From positions 44,382,766-44,446,765 of the forward strand of contig OX387184.1 in the NCBI GenBank assembly GCA_947561395.2: DNA of 64,000 nucleotides. The letters are read 5' to 3'. The notes below the pieces were generated by a model. It was given only the letters and a program-made list of their open reading frames with translations. It made no database searches and was not told the origin of the DNA. Source of the DNA: Buxus sempervirens (Eukaryota; Streptophyta; Magnoliopsida; Buxales; Buxaceae). How positions within the stretch are numbered: position 1 is the stretch's first letter; every line of letters starts with the position of its first letter. Shown here piece by piece: positions 22,441-35,056 of the stretch. A program made the translations under genes and the position numbers.

Positions 22441-24069
22441 GATAAAAACCCAGGATTTGGAAGTGATTTGAAGTGCTAAAATTCGGAAAAAACATGTCTA
22501 AAATTGAAAAAGTCGCGAATCCCAAAAATTTATGAAAAATAACGGATGCCTGCAATGACGCTCGTGCGTCACACCAGGCGCCATGTTATTGGGTGTCAAC
22601 GCTCATCACCACTCAGGGCGCCCTGCCTGTATTTTTTTTTTTAAATTCCAAAACCCGAAAGTTAACAAATTTTGATAAACTGAGCGCCCAAGAGAACACT
22701 TGGGTGCGATCCCAAGCAGTTGAGTCTGGATAAATTGGTTTTGCACAAGCACCTGCAAGAGAGCCCAACAACTCTCAAGCACTCCTGACAGAAATTTTGT
22801 ATTCCTGAAATTAGTCTAATTTTTTATTATAAAATTGTTTTATTGAATTCCAACTCATGAACCAATAAGATTAGGGTATTTTGAGAGTATTTGAATTGGC
22901 CGTTGATTAAATTGAAATTTTATAAAAATTTTGGGTACGTTCTAGTGAAATAGCTTTTGTTCGAGTTTATCATTCCAAACTCTTACCTTTTTTACTTTAT
23001 TTGATTTTATTGGTTTTTACACTTGTATTTAACCTACCTAAAGATGTTTTCAATGTTATTATGACTGAATTGTTATTATTTTCCTCCGCATACCTCGAAG
23101 TGGTTATTCTCACTCATGTAGCTTGAGTTTGAGACGTGGATTATCTTGGAGTTGACTTGTAGATTATTAATGATGTTTCTGGTATCTAAAATAATTGTTT
23201 ATGGTTTATCACTGTCGAGTGGAGTTAGCTCTTATATGGATCCATAGAGTAGCTAGTAAGTGAAATGGTTTTTAGAGTTCGGATTCTGTGTCATAGGCAT
23301 TCCATCATCTCGAGGATGGTACCGTTCCTGGATTGATCGATTGCTACGTCATCCACTCCTGGATTGGTTGGATCGTACATGCTAGCTCACTCCGGTATCA
23401 GTTGAGTTCTTCCGTTGGGTGTTGAAAAACCTGACCGGTAGCAGCTAGCCCACCTATAAATCGGTTAAGTAGCATATTGGCATAGCCTATCGTTTCCTCT
23501 ATTCTTTATTTCATGAGTCCTACAAGACTTATCGTGAATGCTTGTTTATGATTTAATTGCTGGATTAATCTGATTATTCACTTGCATATTTTGAATTGTG
23601 TAAATATTTCTTTTCTGTATGGCTACTTGTTGAGATTTCATTATCTCGCATTGTTTTATCAGATTTGTTTTCAGGTTATCTTGGTGAGGACGTTGCAGAG
23701 CTTGATTCGCAAGGGAATTATTCTAATTATAGAGAAGAAGATTACTTCACTATGTAGGATTAGGGAACAATATTATTTGATGTTTCATTTGAGTAGGGAG
23801 TTTATAGTAGATGGTCATGGGTTATTTTAGGGTACTGTAGTTAAACCCATATTAGACAGTTTTATTTGATGGTTACTGTTGATTGGTGGTTATGATTGGA
23901 TACTTTGATTTGTTTAATCCACGCTTTTATTTAGAATTCAAATTTTCCTTCCACGCTCTAATTATGAATAAATTTAAATTTTGATTATTGTCTGGTTTAG
24001 TATGCTTTTGGGCCACTGTTATTTTAACACTTCAGGTTTGGATATGAGATCCAAATCCGAGGCGTTACA
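22441..24069 (+). mobile_element. Del-like LTR, 3' part ending GGCGTTACA
   Basis: Carries a GC-rich block (22550-22700: GACGCTCGTGCGTC, CAGGCGCC), the conserved box with ATGGATCCAT at 23236-23245, and the 3' end CCAAATCCGAGGCGTTACA. It shares with 20118-22440 the TTTCATGAGTCCT segment. No matching target duplication was found, so this may be the remaining part of the LTR that starts at 18432, or a separate copy. A small open frame at 23582-23830 is not convincing. Confidence 0.6.
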
Positions 24070-24109
24070 TTAATCCTATCTAAACTCTTTCTTTGGTAAT
24101 GAAACATGT

Positions 24110-26320
24110 AATCTTATATATCAAAAAACAGTACTTAAATTGTCCAATAGTACATCCATACCATTAACATGCTCATTAACCCAAAAACTTGGTCTTTCTA
24201 GAGATAGTCATAGCTTAGCTAAACCATCAACTGTTCTGTTGACTTCCCTTCGAACATGTTTAATCTTTACTAATAAGTGTTGTAACAAACCTCTTACTTC
24301 TCGGATGATGGTTTTTCAATATCATGGTGTTGTTTCCTTCTTCACAACTGCCTTAATAACCAATAATGATTCTCCTTCTATTTTCAACCTGCTCACACCT
24401 ACTTTGAAAGCTATACATAGGCCTTTAAATAAAACAATTAATTCAGCTTTAAAATGATTCGTTCCACCAATTTTTGAAGTAAAAAAACAAACTGGGATTC
24501 CTCTGTCATTCCTCAAAATACCACCGATCACAGCTCTTCCTGATTTACTCACCGCTCCATTGAAGTTGAGTTTGAACCAGTTTTCTTCTGGACATGTCCA
24601 CACCACCATTTGTTCTCTTCTTCTTCCATCACCACTCTCCTTGCAACCTGTACATTCATTCTTGGAAGATGTACTAGCTTCATTGTACAAAGTAAGATGT
24701 GAAGCAACATTTTCAATAACTTGGCTTGGGTGAATGAAAACTTTATCATGTTTCATCTTATTTTTGGCTTCCCATAATTTCCAATAAATAGCAAGAGATT
24801 TTTCAAATAGATTCAGATTTTTATTTGCGATTTCAGTAAGACATTGCCAAATAGTCTTATTATCTTGATCCATTACTTGATTTAAAGTACTATTTAATTG
24901 CCATATCTATTTAGCGAAAATAAATTCCTTAAACAGATGATTATTATCTTCATTATCACATAGAATACATTTTTTGTTAATATTATTCATCCTTTAAGCT
25001 AAAAAGGCACCAGTAGCTAAACACCTATGCAAAAATAACCAAGAAAACATCTTAAGTTTCAGAGAACATTTTAGTTTCCAAACCTTTCATATCAAATCTA
25101 AATTTTCAGGTTCAAAATTATCATACTCTTTTATTTTCCATATTAGAGATTTGATTTTAAATTTTCCATTTTTAGAAAGTCCCCATCTAATTTCATCCTT
25201 AGTATCTTGTTTAGAGATATAGTCTTGAATTATGTCTCTAATCTATTCACTTGATAAAGGAGTGTTAAGAGGAGTTGTTTCATTCCAAGTTGCATTATCC
25301 ATTAAGAAGTCTTTTAATTTCTGATTTTCATTGATCCTGCCTCTATCATTGAGATTTAATTGTTGCACAAGAACTTTATCTTTTATCTACTGAACAACCT
25401 AGAATTTATTTTCTCCCCATTTCCTAGAATCCATCTAACTCCTTTATTTAATAACTCTTTATTCTTAACTATGTGTTTCCATATATATGACTCTTTTCCT
25501 TTTATCTTTATATTTGAGAACTTTTCCTTTCTTAGATACTTTATTCTTTATAACTTCAACCCATATATTGTTTTTATCATTTAAGATTCTCCACCCTAAT
25601 TTAGCCATACATGCTTTGTTAATATATGTTAAACTCCTAATACCTAATCCTCCATCTCTTTTTGACCTGTAGATTCTGTCCCAACATATAGTATGAATAT
25701 GCTTATTTTTTTTATCATCACTCCAAAAGAAATCTTTTTGTGCTTTATCAATTTTGTCTCTAGTTTTCTTTGGAATCTACATTGCATTCATAGTATATTG
25801 TCGAATGGCTGCTATGGTAGATTTTATGAGAGTAACTCTACCAGCTCTTGATAAAATATTAGCTTTCCAAGCTTCAAGCAGTTTTTTATTTACTCTTTCT
25901 TCAATATAGTCAAAAGTATGTCTTGAAATTTGGGAATACCTAAATTTTTTCCCCCTCTGAACTAATTTTGCACTTAAGTAGCTTGCTTAAAATTTTCTTA
26001 TGTCTACTAGGGACATTCTAAGAAAAACTGAAAGTAGACTTATTGTAATTAACTTTTTGACCCGATTCATTGCAATATTGTTCCAAGATATTTTTTATTT
26101 CTCCTGCAGTTTTCAAATCCACTTTTCCAAAATTCTTCTAAAGCAAACTTAAGTAAAACAGCAGTTGAGGACGAAACCTGCTGAATACCGATGAAACACT
26201 AATAAGCTATAATTTTATACCTTAAATTACATAAGCTTATTGTTCTAAAGTCTCTTGGTGTTTCTTGATGATTCACTTTAGGAATTAAGGTGATATAAGT
26301 TTGATTCATTTCCTTTAGCA
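24110..26320 (-). pseudogene. Plant L1-type LINE, ORF2 3' half, decayed
   Basis: The minus strand carries, in order, reverse-transcriptase remnants (LIPKVNH, RDFRTISLCNL-like near 26200-26310) and the RT tail (GRVTLIKSTIAAIRQY, DKAQKDFFWSDDKK, RDGGLGIRSL near 25630-25870). Next come a zf-RVT region (near 25000-25200: GKFKIKSLIW, MFSWLFLHRCLATGAF, CILCDNE) and an RNase H-like domain (24322-24873). The RNase H block is open for 183 codons and shows WFKLNFNGAVSKSG, GGILRNDRG and HFKAELIVLFKGL. Many stops and frameshifts occur in the RT part, and a deletion removes the catalytic region between the early RT blocks and the tail. The 5' half (endonuclease) is absent. Confidence 0.85.
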
Positions 26321-26942
26321 TATAATCCTATCTAAACTTGAATCGTATAAGAACATGCTATCTATCAAGAGAATCTAGTAGGTATTTCATGGACTTCCCC
26401 AGACTATAACTGAGCAACTTAGCCAAACACTCTGGGCAAAGAAGAAAAAGTTAGGAGGATGTTCTCACCCTTAAAATATTGAACAATGGTGACTCCTAAA
26501 ACTCCAAATCTGGGTAAGCAAAATCAGCCCAATCAAACCCCACACCAATCCACTTTTTGCTCCGCAAACATTTTCCGCATGCATGCCCAATCCAACTAGC
26601 ACACAGGATGATGACAGTTGTGTCCTTTAAAGCTTCCTACACTAAGTTTGAACAACCCTTTAGGAGGAGGTCAAATGTACTTGTTCGAATCAAAGGCATC
26701 CGGCAACAACAAATTTGAATTTACTTCATTTTCTTGTACAAAAATTAAAGTGATCTTTGTGTTCACCTCGAGTACACTTCAAAATTGGAAAAACAGAGGA
26801 TACCAACATCACAAAAAAGCAAGTCTCAATTAAGAGGAGGAAAAGGAGAAGCAACAAAAAGAATGAAAACCAATCGAACCCAAGAAGAAAGTAATTTGAA
26901 ACTTCCTAAAATGTAGAGGTTGTATTGGCTACATTTGAATGG
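26321..26942. other. Intergenic stretch, nothing recognised
   Basis: Moderately AT-rich sequence without a credible gene. The longest open frame (71 codons, plus strand, 26618-26833) shows no motif. No LTR end or TIR was seen. Confidence 0.5.
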
Positions 26943-27123
26943 GATTATTTTCAAACTAACTCATTGTGTGGGAAGTTATCAGGTTAAGAGAAGTAAATAG
27001 AAATATTAATGGGGGGCGTTTTGGGTATATAAATGCGATTAGTTTCAAAAGACCTCATTGTGTGGGAAGTTATCGAAGGTCTTTCTTATCCCCAACAAAT
27101 TGAGAGAAGTAAATAGAAATATA
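26943..27123. repeat. Tandem duplication of about 115 bp
   Basis: The block CTCATTGTGTGGGAAGTTAT to GAGAAGTAAATAGAAAT occurs twice (about 26955-27004 and 27055-27120). GGGGCGTTTTGGG also recurs at 27009 and again at 27402, to the right of an inserted SINE. The SINE seems to have landed in the second or third unit. Confidence 0.65.
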
Positions 27124-27134
27124 TATATATATTT

Positions 27135-27355
27135 TTTCGAACTCAAGGTATCCGGCCCTGCTTATGCTCAAGCAACTAATCCCTAAGGGCCCATGCAAGA
27201 CTCTGCAACCCACATAGCTCAGATAAGTCTAAGGCTCATAGACCTTATACAAGTGGTCCCAGTAAATTGTGTCTAAAAGAGTTCAAACCTGAGACCTTAA
27301 AGAGAGTATACTCCTAGGCCCCAGGTATTGACCACCATGCCAACCCGTTAGGTTA
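27135..27355 (-). mobile_element. tRNA-derived SINE-like element
   Basis: The minus strand starts near 27355. It has an A-box-like TTGGCATGGTGG about 10 bp in and a B-box-like GGTTTGAACTC about 65 bp downstream, the spacing of an RNA polymerase III promoter. The body continues about 150 bp to an AT-rich tail (ATATATAT at 27119-27132). It is not a tRNA gene, because no cloverleaf closes. Confidence 0.65.
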
Positions 27356-27439
27356 AAACAAATGATGACCCATTTGATCTATCAATTGATATAAGTGCTT
27401 ATTAGTGGGGCGTTTTGGGCGTGTAGATTGTGTCAAGTG

Positions 27440-27930
27440 TGGGGATGTACCATGCACCAGATCACCACTTATAATAATAGTCAATCACTCGTTGAAGAAA
27501 GTTTTAGACACATTTTTCGTCAACAAAGTGAAGTATCCACATAAAATGAGCTTGTCGTATAACATTCATCATTTACATCCAATTTATGAAAAAATTATTA
27601 AACCACAAGTGAGTTATGAAAACAATCCCTTCACTTTTCGACTGAAAGTGATCCATCAGGAAAAAAAATTTCTGGTTCAACTAAACTTTTTGTGTATTAT
27701 ATTAGATATTTAAGATTTAAATACAAAATTTTACGTTAAAATTTTATATATCCTTGACTAAGGTCCAGGCTAAGGGCTTACTAAATTGTCAGCTTTTTAT
27801 TAGTCTGAACTTTGGTGCAGACTTGGTCAGCAGTTTTGCTCATCATATCATATTCTCATCACAACCTGTAATAGCCTGGTCATGTGTCCTTAGATCTGCA
27901 TTGTACCCAACTTAAAAAGAATTTGCTTAA
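27440..27930. repeat. Duplicated flank P1, left part
   Basis: Matches 41660-41955 in the same orientation: TTTAAGATTTAAATA, ATTTTATATAT-CTTGAC, AGACTT-GTCAGC-GTT-TGCTCAT, CTTAAAAAGAATTTG. The match breaks at 27930, where a Harbinger-like element inserted, and resumes at 30146. The open frame at 27405-27713 crosses it but resembles nothing known and is not kept in the other copy. Confidence 0.7.
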
Positions 27931-30142
27931 GGCTCCGTTTGTTTCAATGGAAAATATTTTCCGACTGAAAATATTTTCCAGTTGAAAATTTTTCTTGTTG
28001 CCTTTTTTCCAGGTGTTTGGATGCTAGCTGGATGAATTTCTAGAATTTTCTAACCTGATAGACCCAAAGGGAGGAAATGAAATGAAAGTTAAAAAGAGTA
28101 GGGAAAAATAAAGCTTTAAGATTTTATTTTAATCCCTAAATTTTTTAATATATAAAAAATGGTATGGAACTTTATTAAATTTACAAACATTGGTCCCTGG
28201 CTTTGTTCGACTGAAACTTACTCGGGTTGATCAGGTTGATATTTTTTTTAATCAGGTTGCTATTTGGTTGGACCAAACAGCAATCTCATTTGTTTAGAAG
28301 ATAGATAGATAGATACAAAGGAAGACTCCATAAAAGCTCTCTGTCGAGCTTGTATCCATCCAAATTTATCCGATCCAAATACTCGGCTACAATGTCGGAA
28401 AACCACTCCTTGATCCCTCAATTTCTCCGCGTCTCCTATTATTCGTACCACCCGTGAGAACCCAAGCTCACGAGTGATTCCGGCAGAACTTTCAGAACCC
28501 AAGCTCATGGGTTCTGTAGATCACACGACTCTGATTCCGGTAGAACTGGATTTTGTAGATCACGACTGATTCTGGCAGAACCTTCAGAACCCAAGCTGAC
28601 GACTCTATAGATCACACCCATGAGCTTGTAGATCAGAGTTGGAGGAGCTTGTTCTCGCGACTTCAGCTGTGATTCTTAGATGCAATGAGAACGTCGAGAA
28701 GGAGGTAGACGAAATTGTCGAAAGAGGTAGACGAAATCATCGGGGGAAAGAAATTGGTTGGGAAAATATTTTCCCTCACTTAAAATTTGTTTGTTTCACC
28801 GGAAAACAGGGAAAAGAAAATATTTTTCGGAATTTTGAAATTTTCTGGATGGGGGAAAAGGAAAATTAACGGAAAATATTTTTCAATTTGAAGGAAAATC
28901 GGCAGAAAATAACTTCCGCTAAAATTCAGCGGAAGTTATTTTCCGTCGGGGGCAAACGCGTGTTTTGACTCTCTTTTTCTTCCTCGACCTCAACTCTCTT
29001 CTTCCTCTTCTTCGGGCAAACTCTTGTTTGGATTCTCTTTTTCATCTCTTTTTCATTTCACAATTCCCTCTCTCAACTCTCTCACTTATCTGCATCGTTC
29101 TTCTTGAGCAGCAGAAGATTTAGGGTTTCGATTTCTTCGCGGATCGGTGGATGTAAGCGGTTGATCTTCGTCCTTCCGATTTCAGGTCCACTCGGCTACC
29201 TCTTTATTCTGTTTGGTCTTCATCCATCATCAATGTCATTATCGTTCATGAATTACGGATGGAAGATATTTGGATTCGGTTTCTGATCGGAGGAGAGGGA
29301 TAGGTTTTTTATGGGAGCCGTGCCTTCCACGCCACGTCAGAACGTGCGGCCGCAAGACATGGCTGAGTATCTCATCGGCACCTTTGTAGGAGAGAAGTCG
29401 TTCCCTCTATCGTCAAATTTCTAGCAGAAATTGCTCGAGCTTCCCCTCAATCTTCAATGGCCACAGGATCGAGTTCAACAAGCGTGTGAAATATTCGATC
29501 GGTGGTTCGATTGTTAACTCCAAGTTGTTTTGAGATAACAGATCAATTTTATTGTTGCTTGGGATTTATGCTTGGGTTCTAAATTTAGATATTTTTCACC
29601 GCGTGTTGCTGATGAGTTCTGGGATTACCCAGTGAACAAGGTGGATTGGCTTGGTTCTTAGAGGAAGAAGAAGAATTCAAGAGTCAAAAAACCCGAAACT
29701 CGAATTCGGGAATTAAAGCCCGAATTGGAAAATGAATGGTGCATTTGCTGTGCTAATTGGAGAATTTGAAGACGGTCAGTTAAGCAACAACCTGATCTAA
29801 CAAAATGCTTCGTTACAGTTGATTAGAACAAGGGATTGACGTTTGAGAATTTGATAAAGTTATATGCCATTGTTGATATTTTAAACGGTTGAAGGTTTAA
29901 AACAAAACATTTAACTTTCACTTTTCCTAGTATTTTAACTTTAACTGCAATTAGTCCCTATGGGCCTACATACGAAACAAAAATTCCAGAAAATTAGCCC
30001 AAACATTCAAAATGAAAAAAACAAAAAAGCTTTTCCTGGAAAAAAAAATGTTCCATTGAAACAAACACTTGGAAAATTTTCTTTTGGAAAATTTTTTCTT
30101 GGAAAACTTTCTTACAAAATCCCCGGTTAAACAAACACAGCC
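27931..30142. mobile_element. PIF/Harbinger-like non-autonomous element (2.2 kb)
   Basis: The terminal inverted repeats are GGCTCCGTTTGTTTC on the left and, read inward from the right, GGCTGTGTTTGTTTA. TAA flanks both ends (27928-27930 and 30143-30145), the 3-bp duplication typical of PIF/Harbinger. Subterminal GGAAAATATTTTCC words repeat on both sides. Inside are a second inward-pointing GGAAAATATTTTTC block (28750-28950), a tetranucleotide run GATA (28302-28317) and a host-like stretch (28980-29700) without recognisable protein. The paralogous site near 41955 lacks the element. No transposase is encoded. Confidence 0.8.
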
Positions 30143-30145
30143 TAA

Positions 30146-30759
30146 GGGGAAAAAATTGGGAGACAGATTTGCAGTGGGGTACACATCAACAAATATCGCA
30201 CTCTGAATACCCTTCTTGCCATTTTTTGACACTAGGGGAGGCACGTGCATACTGCACATCTTGTGGGTTTGCGGTAAAGCTTGGAGGGCTGGAAGTCCTA
30301 AGATCAAATCCCCTGCATGCAGGGGTTAATCCCAAGGACTAGACCCCCTCTTGCAAGATTCATTACGCCCTCATGGTGCTATGGTGACAGTCCAATTCCT
30401 CCAACTAAAACAGGATTAATTGGTAGCTATGACTCAATCCAAACATTCCACAACAGAGACGAAGCCACCATGGTCATGCCCAAGGGGGTTGGCCATGCTG
30501 GTAGCCCCCTTCCTCCCTTTTTCTTTTACCCAAATAAAAAAAATACATATATATATTAAATAAATGTCACAAGACCAAATACAAGATTTACGCAATTTAG
30601 CAAATTGCCTGCGTCCATAAAAAGATGAAAATCGATTCGCAATATTGAAAAAGGTTACAAACCCTAATACAATCCCTTAAAAAGCATATACTTCGATCCA
30701 CCTCCAACTAACTGATGAAGTCGGTTCAGGTCCATAGACCCCATTCCATATTTCAGTAA
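30146..30759. other. P1 continuation and unassigned repeat
   Basis: 30146-30190 matches P2 at about 41960-42000 (AATTG-AG--AGA-TTGCAGTG, ACACATCAA). Beyond it, 30230-30540 looks repeat-derived: CCCCTGCATGCAGGGG palindrome at about 30310, a CATGCTGGTAGCCCCC block, an A-rich end. It might be another SINE, but no clear A/B box pair was found. Confidence 0.35.
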
Positions 30760-30812
30760 AAAAAAAATACAAGGCATTAAACCAAGTTGGTTTAATGCCT
30801 TGTATTTTTTTT
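30760..30812. repeat. Perfect 26-bp hairpin with 1-nt loop
   Basis: Left arm 30760-30785 and right arm 30787-30812 are exact reverse complements around a single G. The core is ACAAGGCATTAAACCAA, and the outer 8 bp are A/T runs. The equivalent place in P2 (near 43035) has an A-run but no hairpin. Confidence 0.9.
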
Positions 30813-30819
30813 GGAAAAG

Positions 30820-31598
30820 AAAAGGGTTCACCCCTATTAAAAGATGGTCATATTTATAATTCAATATAGTAAATTTTTCCATGCACGTGCTTATACCTCA
30901 CAGATAATAGGAGTACAAAGATTTATTCACTTCTAATTCAATTATATTCACTTCTAACTCAAAGCTTTCATAGGAGCAGAAACTTCCATTCACTTCTAAC
31001 TCATTTGCTACAACTTTTCAGAGGTACCCTGAAAAATGATGTTAGACATAAAGCTTGTCAGTTATTCCCTAGAACTTTATTCTTGGAATACCATCTATGC
31101 TGTTCTCTATAGTAATGTTAAAACCTTTCAACTATTTCATTGTTTTTTTACAAACCCTGTTTAGCATATCATATATGCTAGTCTTGGCATTAATGTTTAA
31201 CATTTTAGCGATTTCATTTTTTTTTTTTCGTCCATTATAGCGCATTCCAATTATTCGTAGCAAAATATGTTTTCGGCCAGAATATGTTTGCTGGGTTTTT
31301 ACTGTTTTAGCAATCTTTCTTGGATACTTGCTTTCTTGTTCTTTTTTGCAATAACTCATGACAGAAGGGTACCTCAATACAGGAATATCCACAGCTGATG
31401 AGTTATGCAATTCCTTCAGATGTTTGTAGAAAGAATGAAGCACCAAACAGAATGTCACTGCGCAGATTCAATATATTGAGCTGCAGCTAGATCTAGAAAA
31501 GCAGCAGAAATCAAGAATGCACAGACTGCCCTGATAACAATTAAGTCAACTGCAACTGAAGCTTTAAGGGAAACCCAACAAAAAGCTAGAGGGGAAGA
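30820..31598. repeat. Duplicated flank P1, right part (3' flank of the prenyltransferase gene)
   Basis: 30825-31052 matches 43045-43270 (TTCACCCCT, CCATGCAC-TGCTTATA, ATTCACTTCTAA repeats, GAAAAATGATGTTAGA). 31300-31598 matches 49060-49455 (TTGCTTTCTTGTTCTTTTTTGCAA, AACAGAATGTCACT, ATTCAATATATTG, GGGAAACCCAA, AAAAGCTAG). Between them, 31053-31300 has no counterpart in P2, where a LINE sits. The part nearest 31598 should hold the 3' UTR of the minus-strand gene. No clear AATAAA was found. Confidence 0.8.
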
Positions 31599-34500
31599 TC
31601 ACTGTACATCTTCACCATCAAGCCACCTAAGTTTAGGAAGAATCTTGACCAGCAATGACTTGAATTTCTCACCAGTAACTGCATTGCCCACAATATCTAA
31701 CTGTGTCAAATGCAAACCTCTAAATATCATCACAGCTTCCCAGTAGTCTGTCACACTGATGCCATCAGATTCATAATCAACAATCCAATCACTCCCCAGA
31801 GTATGTGACAAAGGAGAAGAGCACAAATATCTTTTCGTATCAATGGAGTGAGCACCAAATTCGTTGTAGGATATGTCCAACACTTTTAATGACTTCAACA
31901 GTCTCAAGGGTTCTAGAGAAGTAAAACTACTGAACTTGTTGTTACTCAGATTTAAGCAAGATAAAAGTTGCATTGCACCCAACCCTGTCAGAGAAATCAC
32001 AACATTATAGTCTAAAGGCAGATTTCCATTCTCCCTAATCATAGATGCAAATGCTATTCAAGTGCTAGGAAGCAACATCAAGTAGTCAAAGCTATGAGTG
32101 ACAGCATTAACAAGATTAAAGCAGAATATGTGATAATATTTTATAAGTAATACAACTTGGACCAGCAGGATGGGTAGAATTATTTAGATGCAAAAATACC
32201 AGTATATAACCTTATACGGGATTTGCTAAAAATTCAGGCAAGAATTCTTTTTTTTTTATCAGTAATTCAGGCGAGAATTCTTATGCATAATCTATGGTCA
32301 TGCCAACATGAATTGTAAGAGAAGCATATGCATAGTTACAAAACAAGGAAGAATGAGATGGGATGTAGCATCCAAAAGAGTTCAGGGTGTCGAAGGAAAC
32401 CCAAGAAATTATCTTACAAATGAAGTCAACAATATGATATGTAAAACAGATGAATTTATTTCATTTAGTTACTATCCTGATTAAGTGCTTTATTATCGCA
32501 AATAACAATATGCATAAACCAAAAAATATGCACATAAATTCTGTCATAGGAATGCCACAAGCACAAGACAGGTGCCAATCTAGAGCTGGAGAAGCACCTT
32601 GAGTAAACTCCCAAAACCAAATATCAGAAATTCTAGAATTGGAGGCTTCACCAAGTACTGTATAAATGATGAATCCCCCAGACATAGAAGCAGCACATGG
32701 AACTCCTTATTCTCTTCTAAATTTTCTGCGTTATTATTCCACTAACTTGTGATTTGTGCCATAGGAAAAAAATATTACCTGAAAGGGTTACAGGAAGGCC
32801 AAAATGGACCTAAATAGATTTAACAGAAGTCATTTAAAGATACACTAACGGAAGACATGATGCTAATGAAAAGGCAGAACAGGACTTGGCTTGCTAACCC
32901 CAAATACTAAGGAGAAGGTATTTCATTGAAGTTGATGTTGACATACTCTGTGAAGTTGTGTTCTTACATGTGTCATTGGAGACTGGACCACAATCTCAGT
33001 GACTATTTGACTGGTCCTAATAATTTGTTATTACAGTCTCTCTTAACAACTCTTCAGCTATGCCCATTTTAAAATTTTTCCACCTTCCACGTAAGTCCAA
33101 ATTTGCAAGACCAAACTGTTCTCCACAGATGTTTAGATCATACTATTAGTGAAAGAACTTTACCTTCAATAGATTGAAGTTCATTGTGGCTGAGATCTAG
33201 CATTTGGACCCATAACAAATGCTCAATGGACCCTATTCGAGACAATGATAAATTATTCAACCGTAAACAGACAGAGTTGCGTGCTTTCAGACTAGCTGAT
33301 CCTCCATAGTACTGACAGTGCCTCAGCAACAACTCTCTACTGGAAGTAATCTGCAAAATCACACAAATGTAAAGGGAGTACTAGCTAAATCACAAAAAAC
33401 TTGAAACTTGATTATTGCTAGTTGGTCAAGAAAATTCTTTACCAAAAGAAACAAAGGAAATGAGAACCATCGCAGTACAATGTAATGCATGCATATTGAA
33501 GAAATAATCAAACAAGAGAGCAGACATTTGACATGAAAAAGTAAAATGCATGGGTAGCCACATATGGTAACATCAAGAGACTTCTGTCAACAGTGCAAGG
33601 ATAATAAATTCAAAATGTAAACATGTATTGTGAAATCGAATTGAAAGTGTTATGAAAAGTAGTGATTTACGTAGTGATTTATGGGTGTGTGTTATGGAAA
33701 GTCTTGTTATAGAAAGAAGTGATTTACATAGCGATTTATGGGTGTGTATTATGGAAAGTTTGAGAGATAGAAAGTTTCCTTTCATGTACACTACTAAATA
33801 CTATATAGATGTATGGAAATCATGAGGAGAATTCAATTGATTCTCCCTCTCTTCTCTCTTTTTTCTCTCGTTTACAGAAAGCAAATAGGAAAACCTCATC
33901 AAATTCAATTCAATATTTACTAATTATTCTTGTTAGAGACTCTAAACCAGGATACCAATATTAACACTACTAGACATGGTAATCAATGTCAGACTAACAT
34001 AATAATATATGTTTTGCGAGAAAAGAAAGCTACAAACCTTAGGAGTTTAAAGAAAAAAGGAAAAAGAAAGAAATAGATTCACCATTACAACAGCTTCATC
34101 AGAAACAGGGACCAAGTCAAGTGATAATTAAAAAGTAGAAGAAAAGAGGAGGAGACTAATACCAACTTACTTCGTGAATTTTTTTACTTTGGCTAAGTAG
34201 AGTGATTGTGTGGCAAATACATGCCATCAAATTGAAAGAAGAACATCTAGATACATTACAAAAACAATAGAAGCCCCATTATAGCATGTTTATCAGATCG
34301 TCATGTGCAAAGGAAACCATCAAATTTTTTAATAATTTTGGATTTACTTATAATCAGGGCATTATATTAAGCTAATGAACTTTTGCAATGTTATAAAATG
34401 TGTTATAAAGCTGAAACATAGCATACAAAGTGATAAAATACGAAAGTGAACATGGAGAAATAGAGTTTGCTAAATCACCTGTGACACGTGAAATCTGTTT

Positions 34501-35021
34501 CTGCATCAGCCTTCTAACTATGGTGCATGTCACCAGACAACTCAGCCTATAGGACCATGACATGATTTTGGTCCCAGCTTGTTCATCTATTTATTTATTT
34601 TTGTTTAACAAGTATTGTGTAGGATTCATCATAATAGATTTCAAAGTGTTACACTGGTTTCCAATTAGATGCAATCCTGATCTTTTACTCGATTTTGAGA
34701 TCGGTAATACCCAAAAGACAGAGCAATACAAAACAACACTGGTGGAGTTTAGAAAAAAAAAAGTACTCATAAGCTAAATCAAGATATGGTTTTTGACAGA
34801 TTGGGATGGAGGAACAGGATTCACCTTACTGACCCAACTAGTTGGGATAATGCACTCAGTTGTTAACTGATTGATTGATTTTGTTTAACAAGTAGATTCA
34901 GTAACAAGTCAGAAAAAAAAAACGCTAATTTTGTTCAAATATAAGCAGAATGAACAGCAACATGCAGTTGACAGAATAAATATAAAATTATGAAAAATAT
35001 TTTTCAGAGAGAGAGAGAGAG

Positions 35022-35056
<35 letters not shown>

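Noticed and set aside
24140-24457. 105-codon plus-strand open frame
   Set aside because: It is the reverse strand of the LINE RNase H domain.
27250-27350. tRNA gene
   Set aside because: A and B boxes are present, but no acceptor stem or cloverleaf forms. Better explained as a SINE head.
27405-27713. 102-codon plus-strand open frame
   Set aside because: No recognisable motif, and not open in the paralogous segment at 41640-41760.
31132-31458. 108-codon minus-strand open frame just downstream of the prenyltransferase gene
   Set aside because: It lies in the duplicated 3' flank, resembles no known protein, and its counterpart in P2 (near 49060-49300) is broken.
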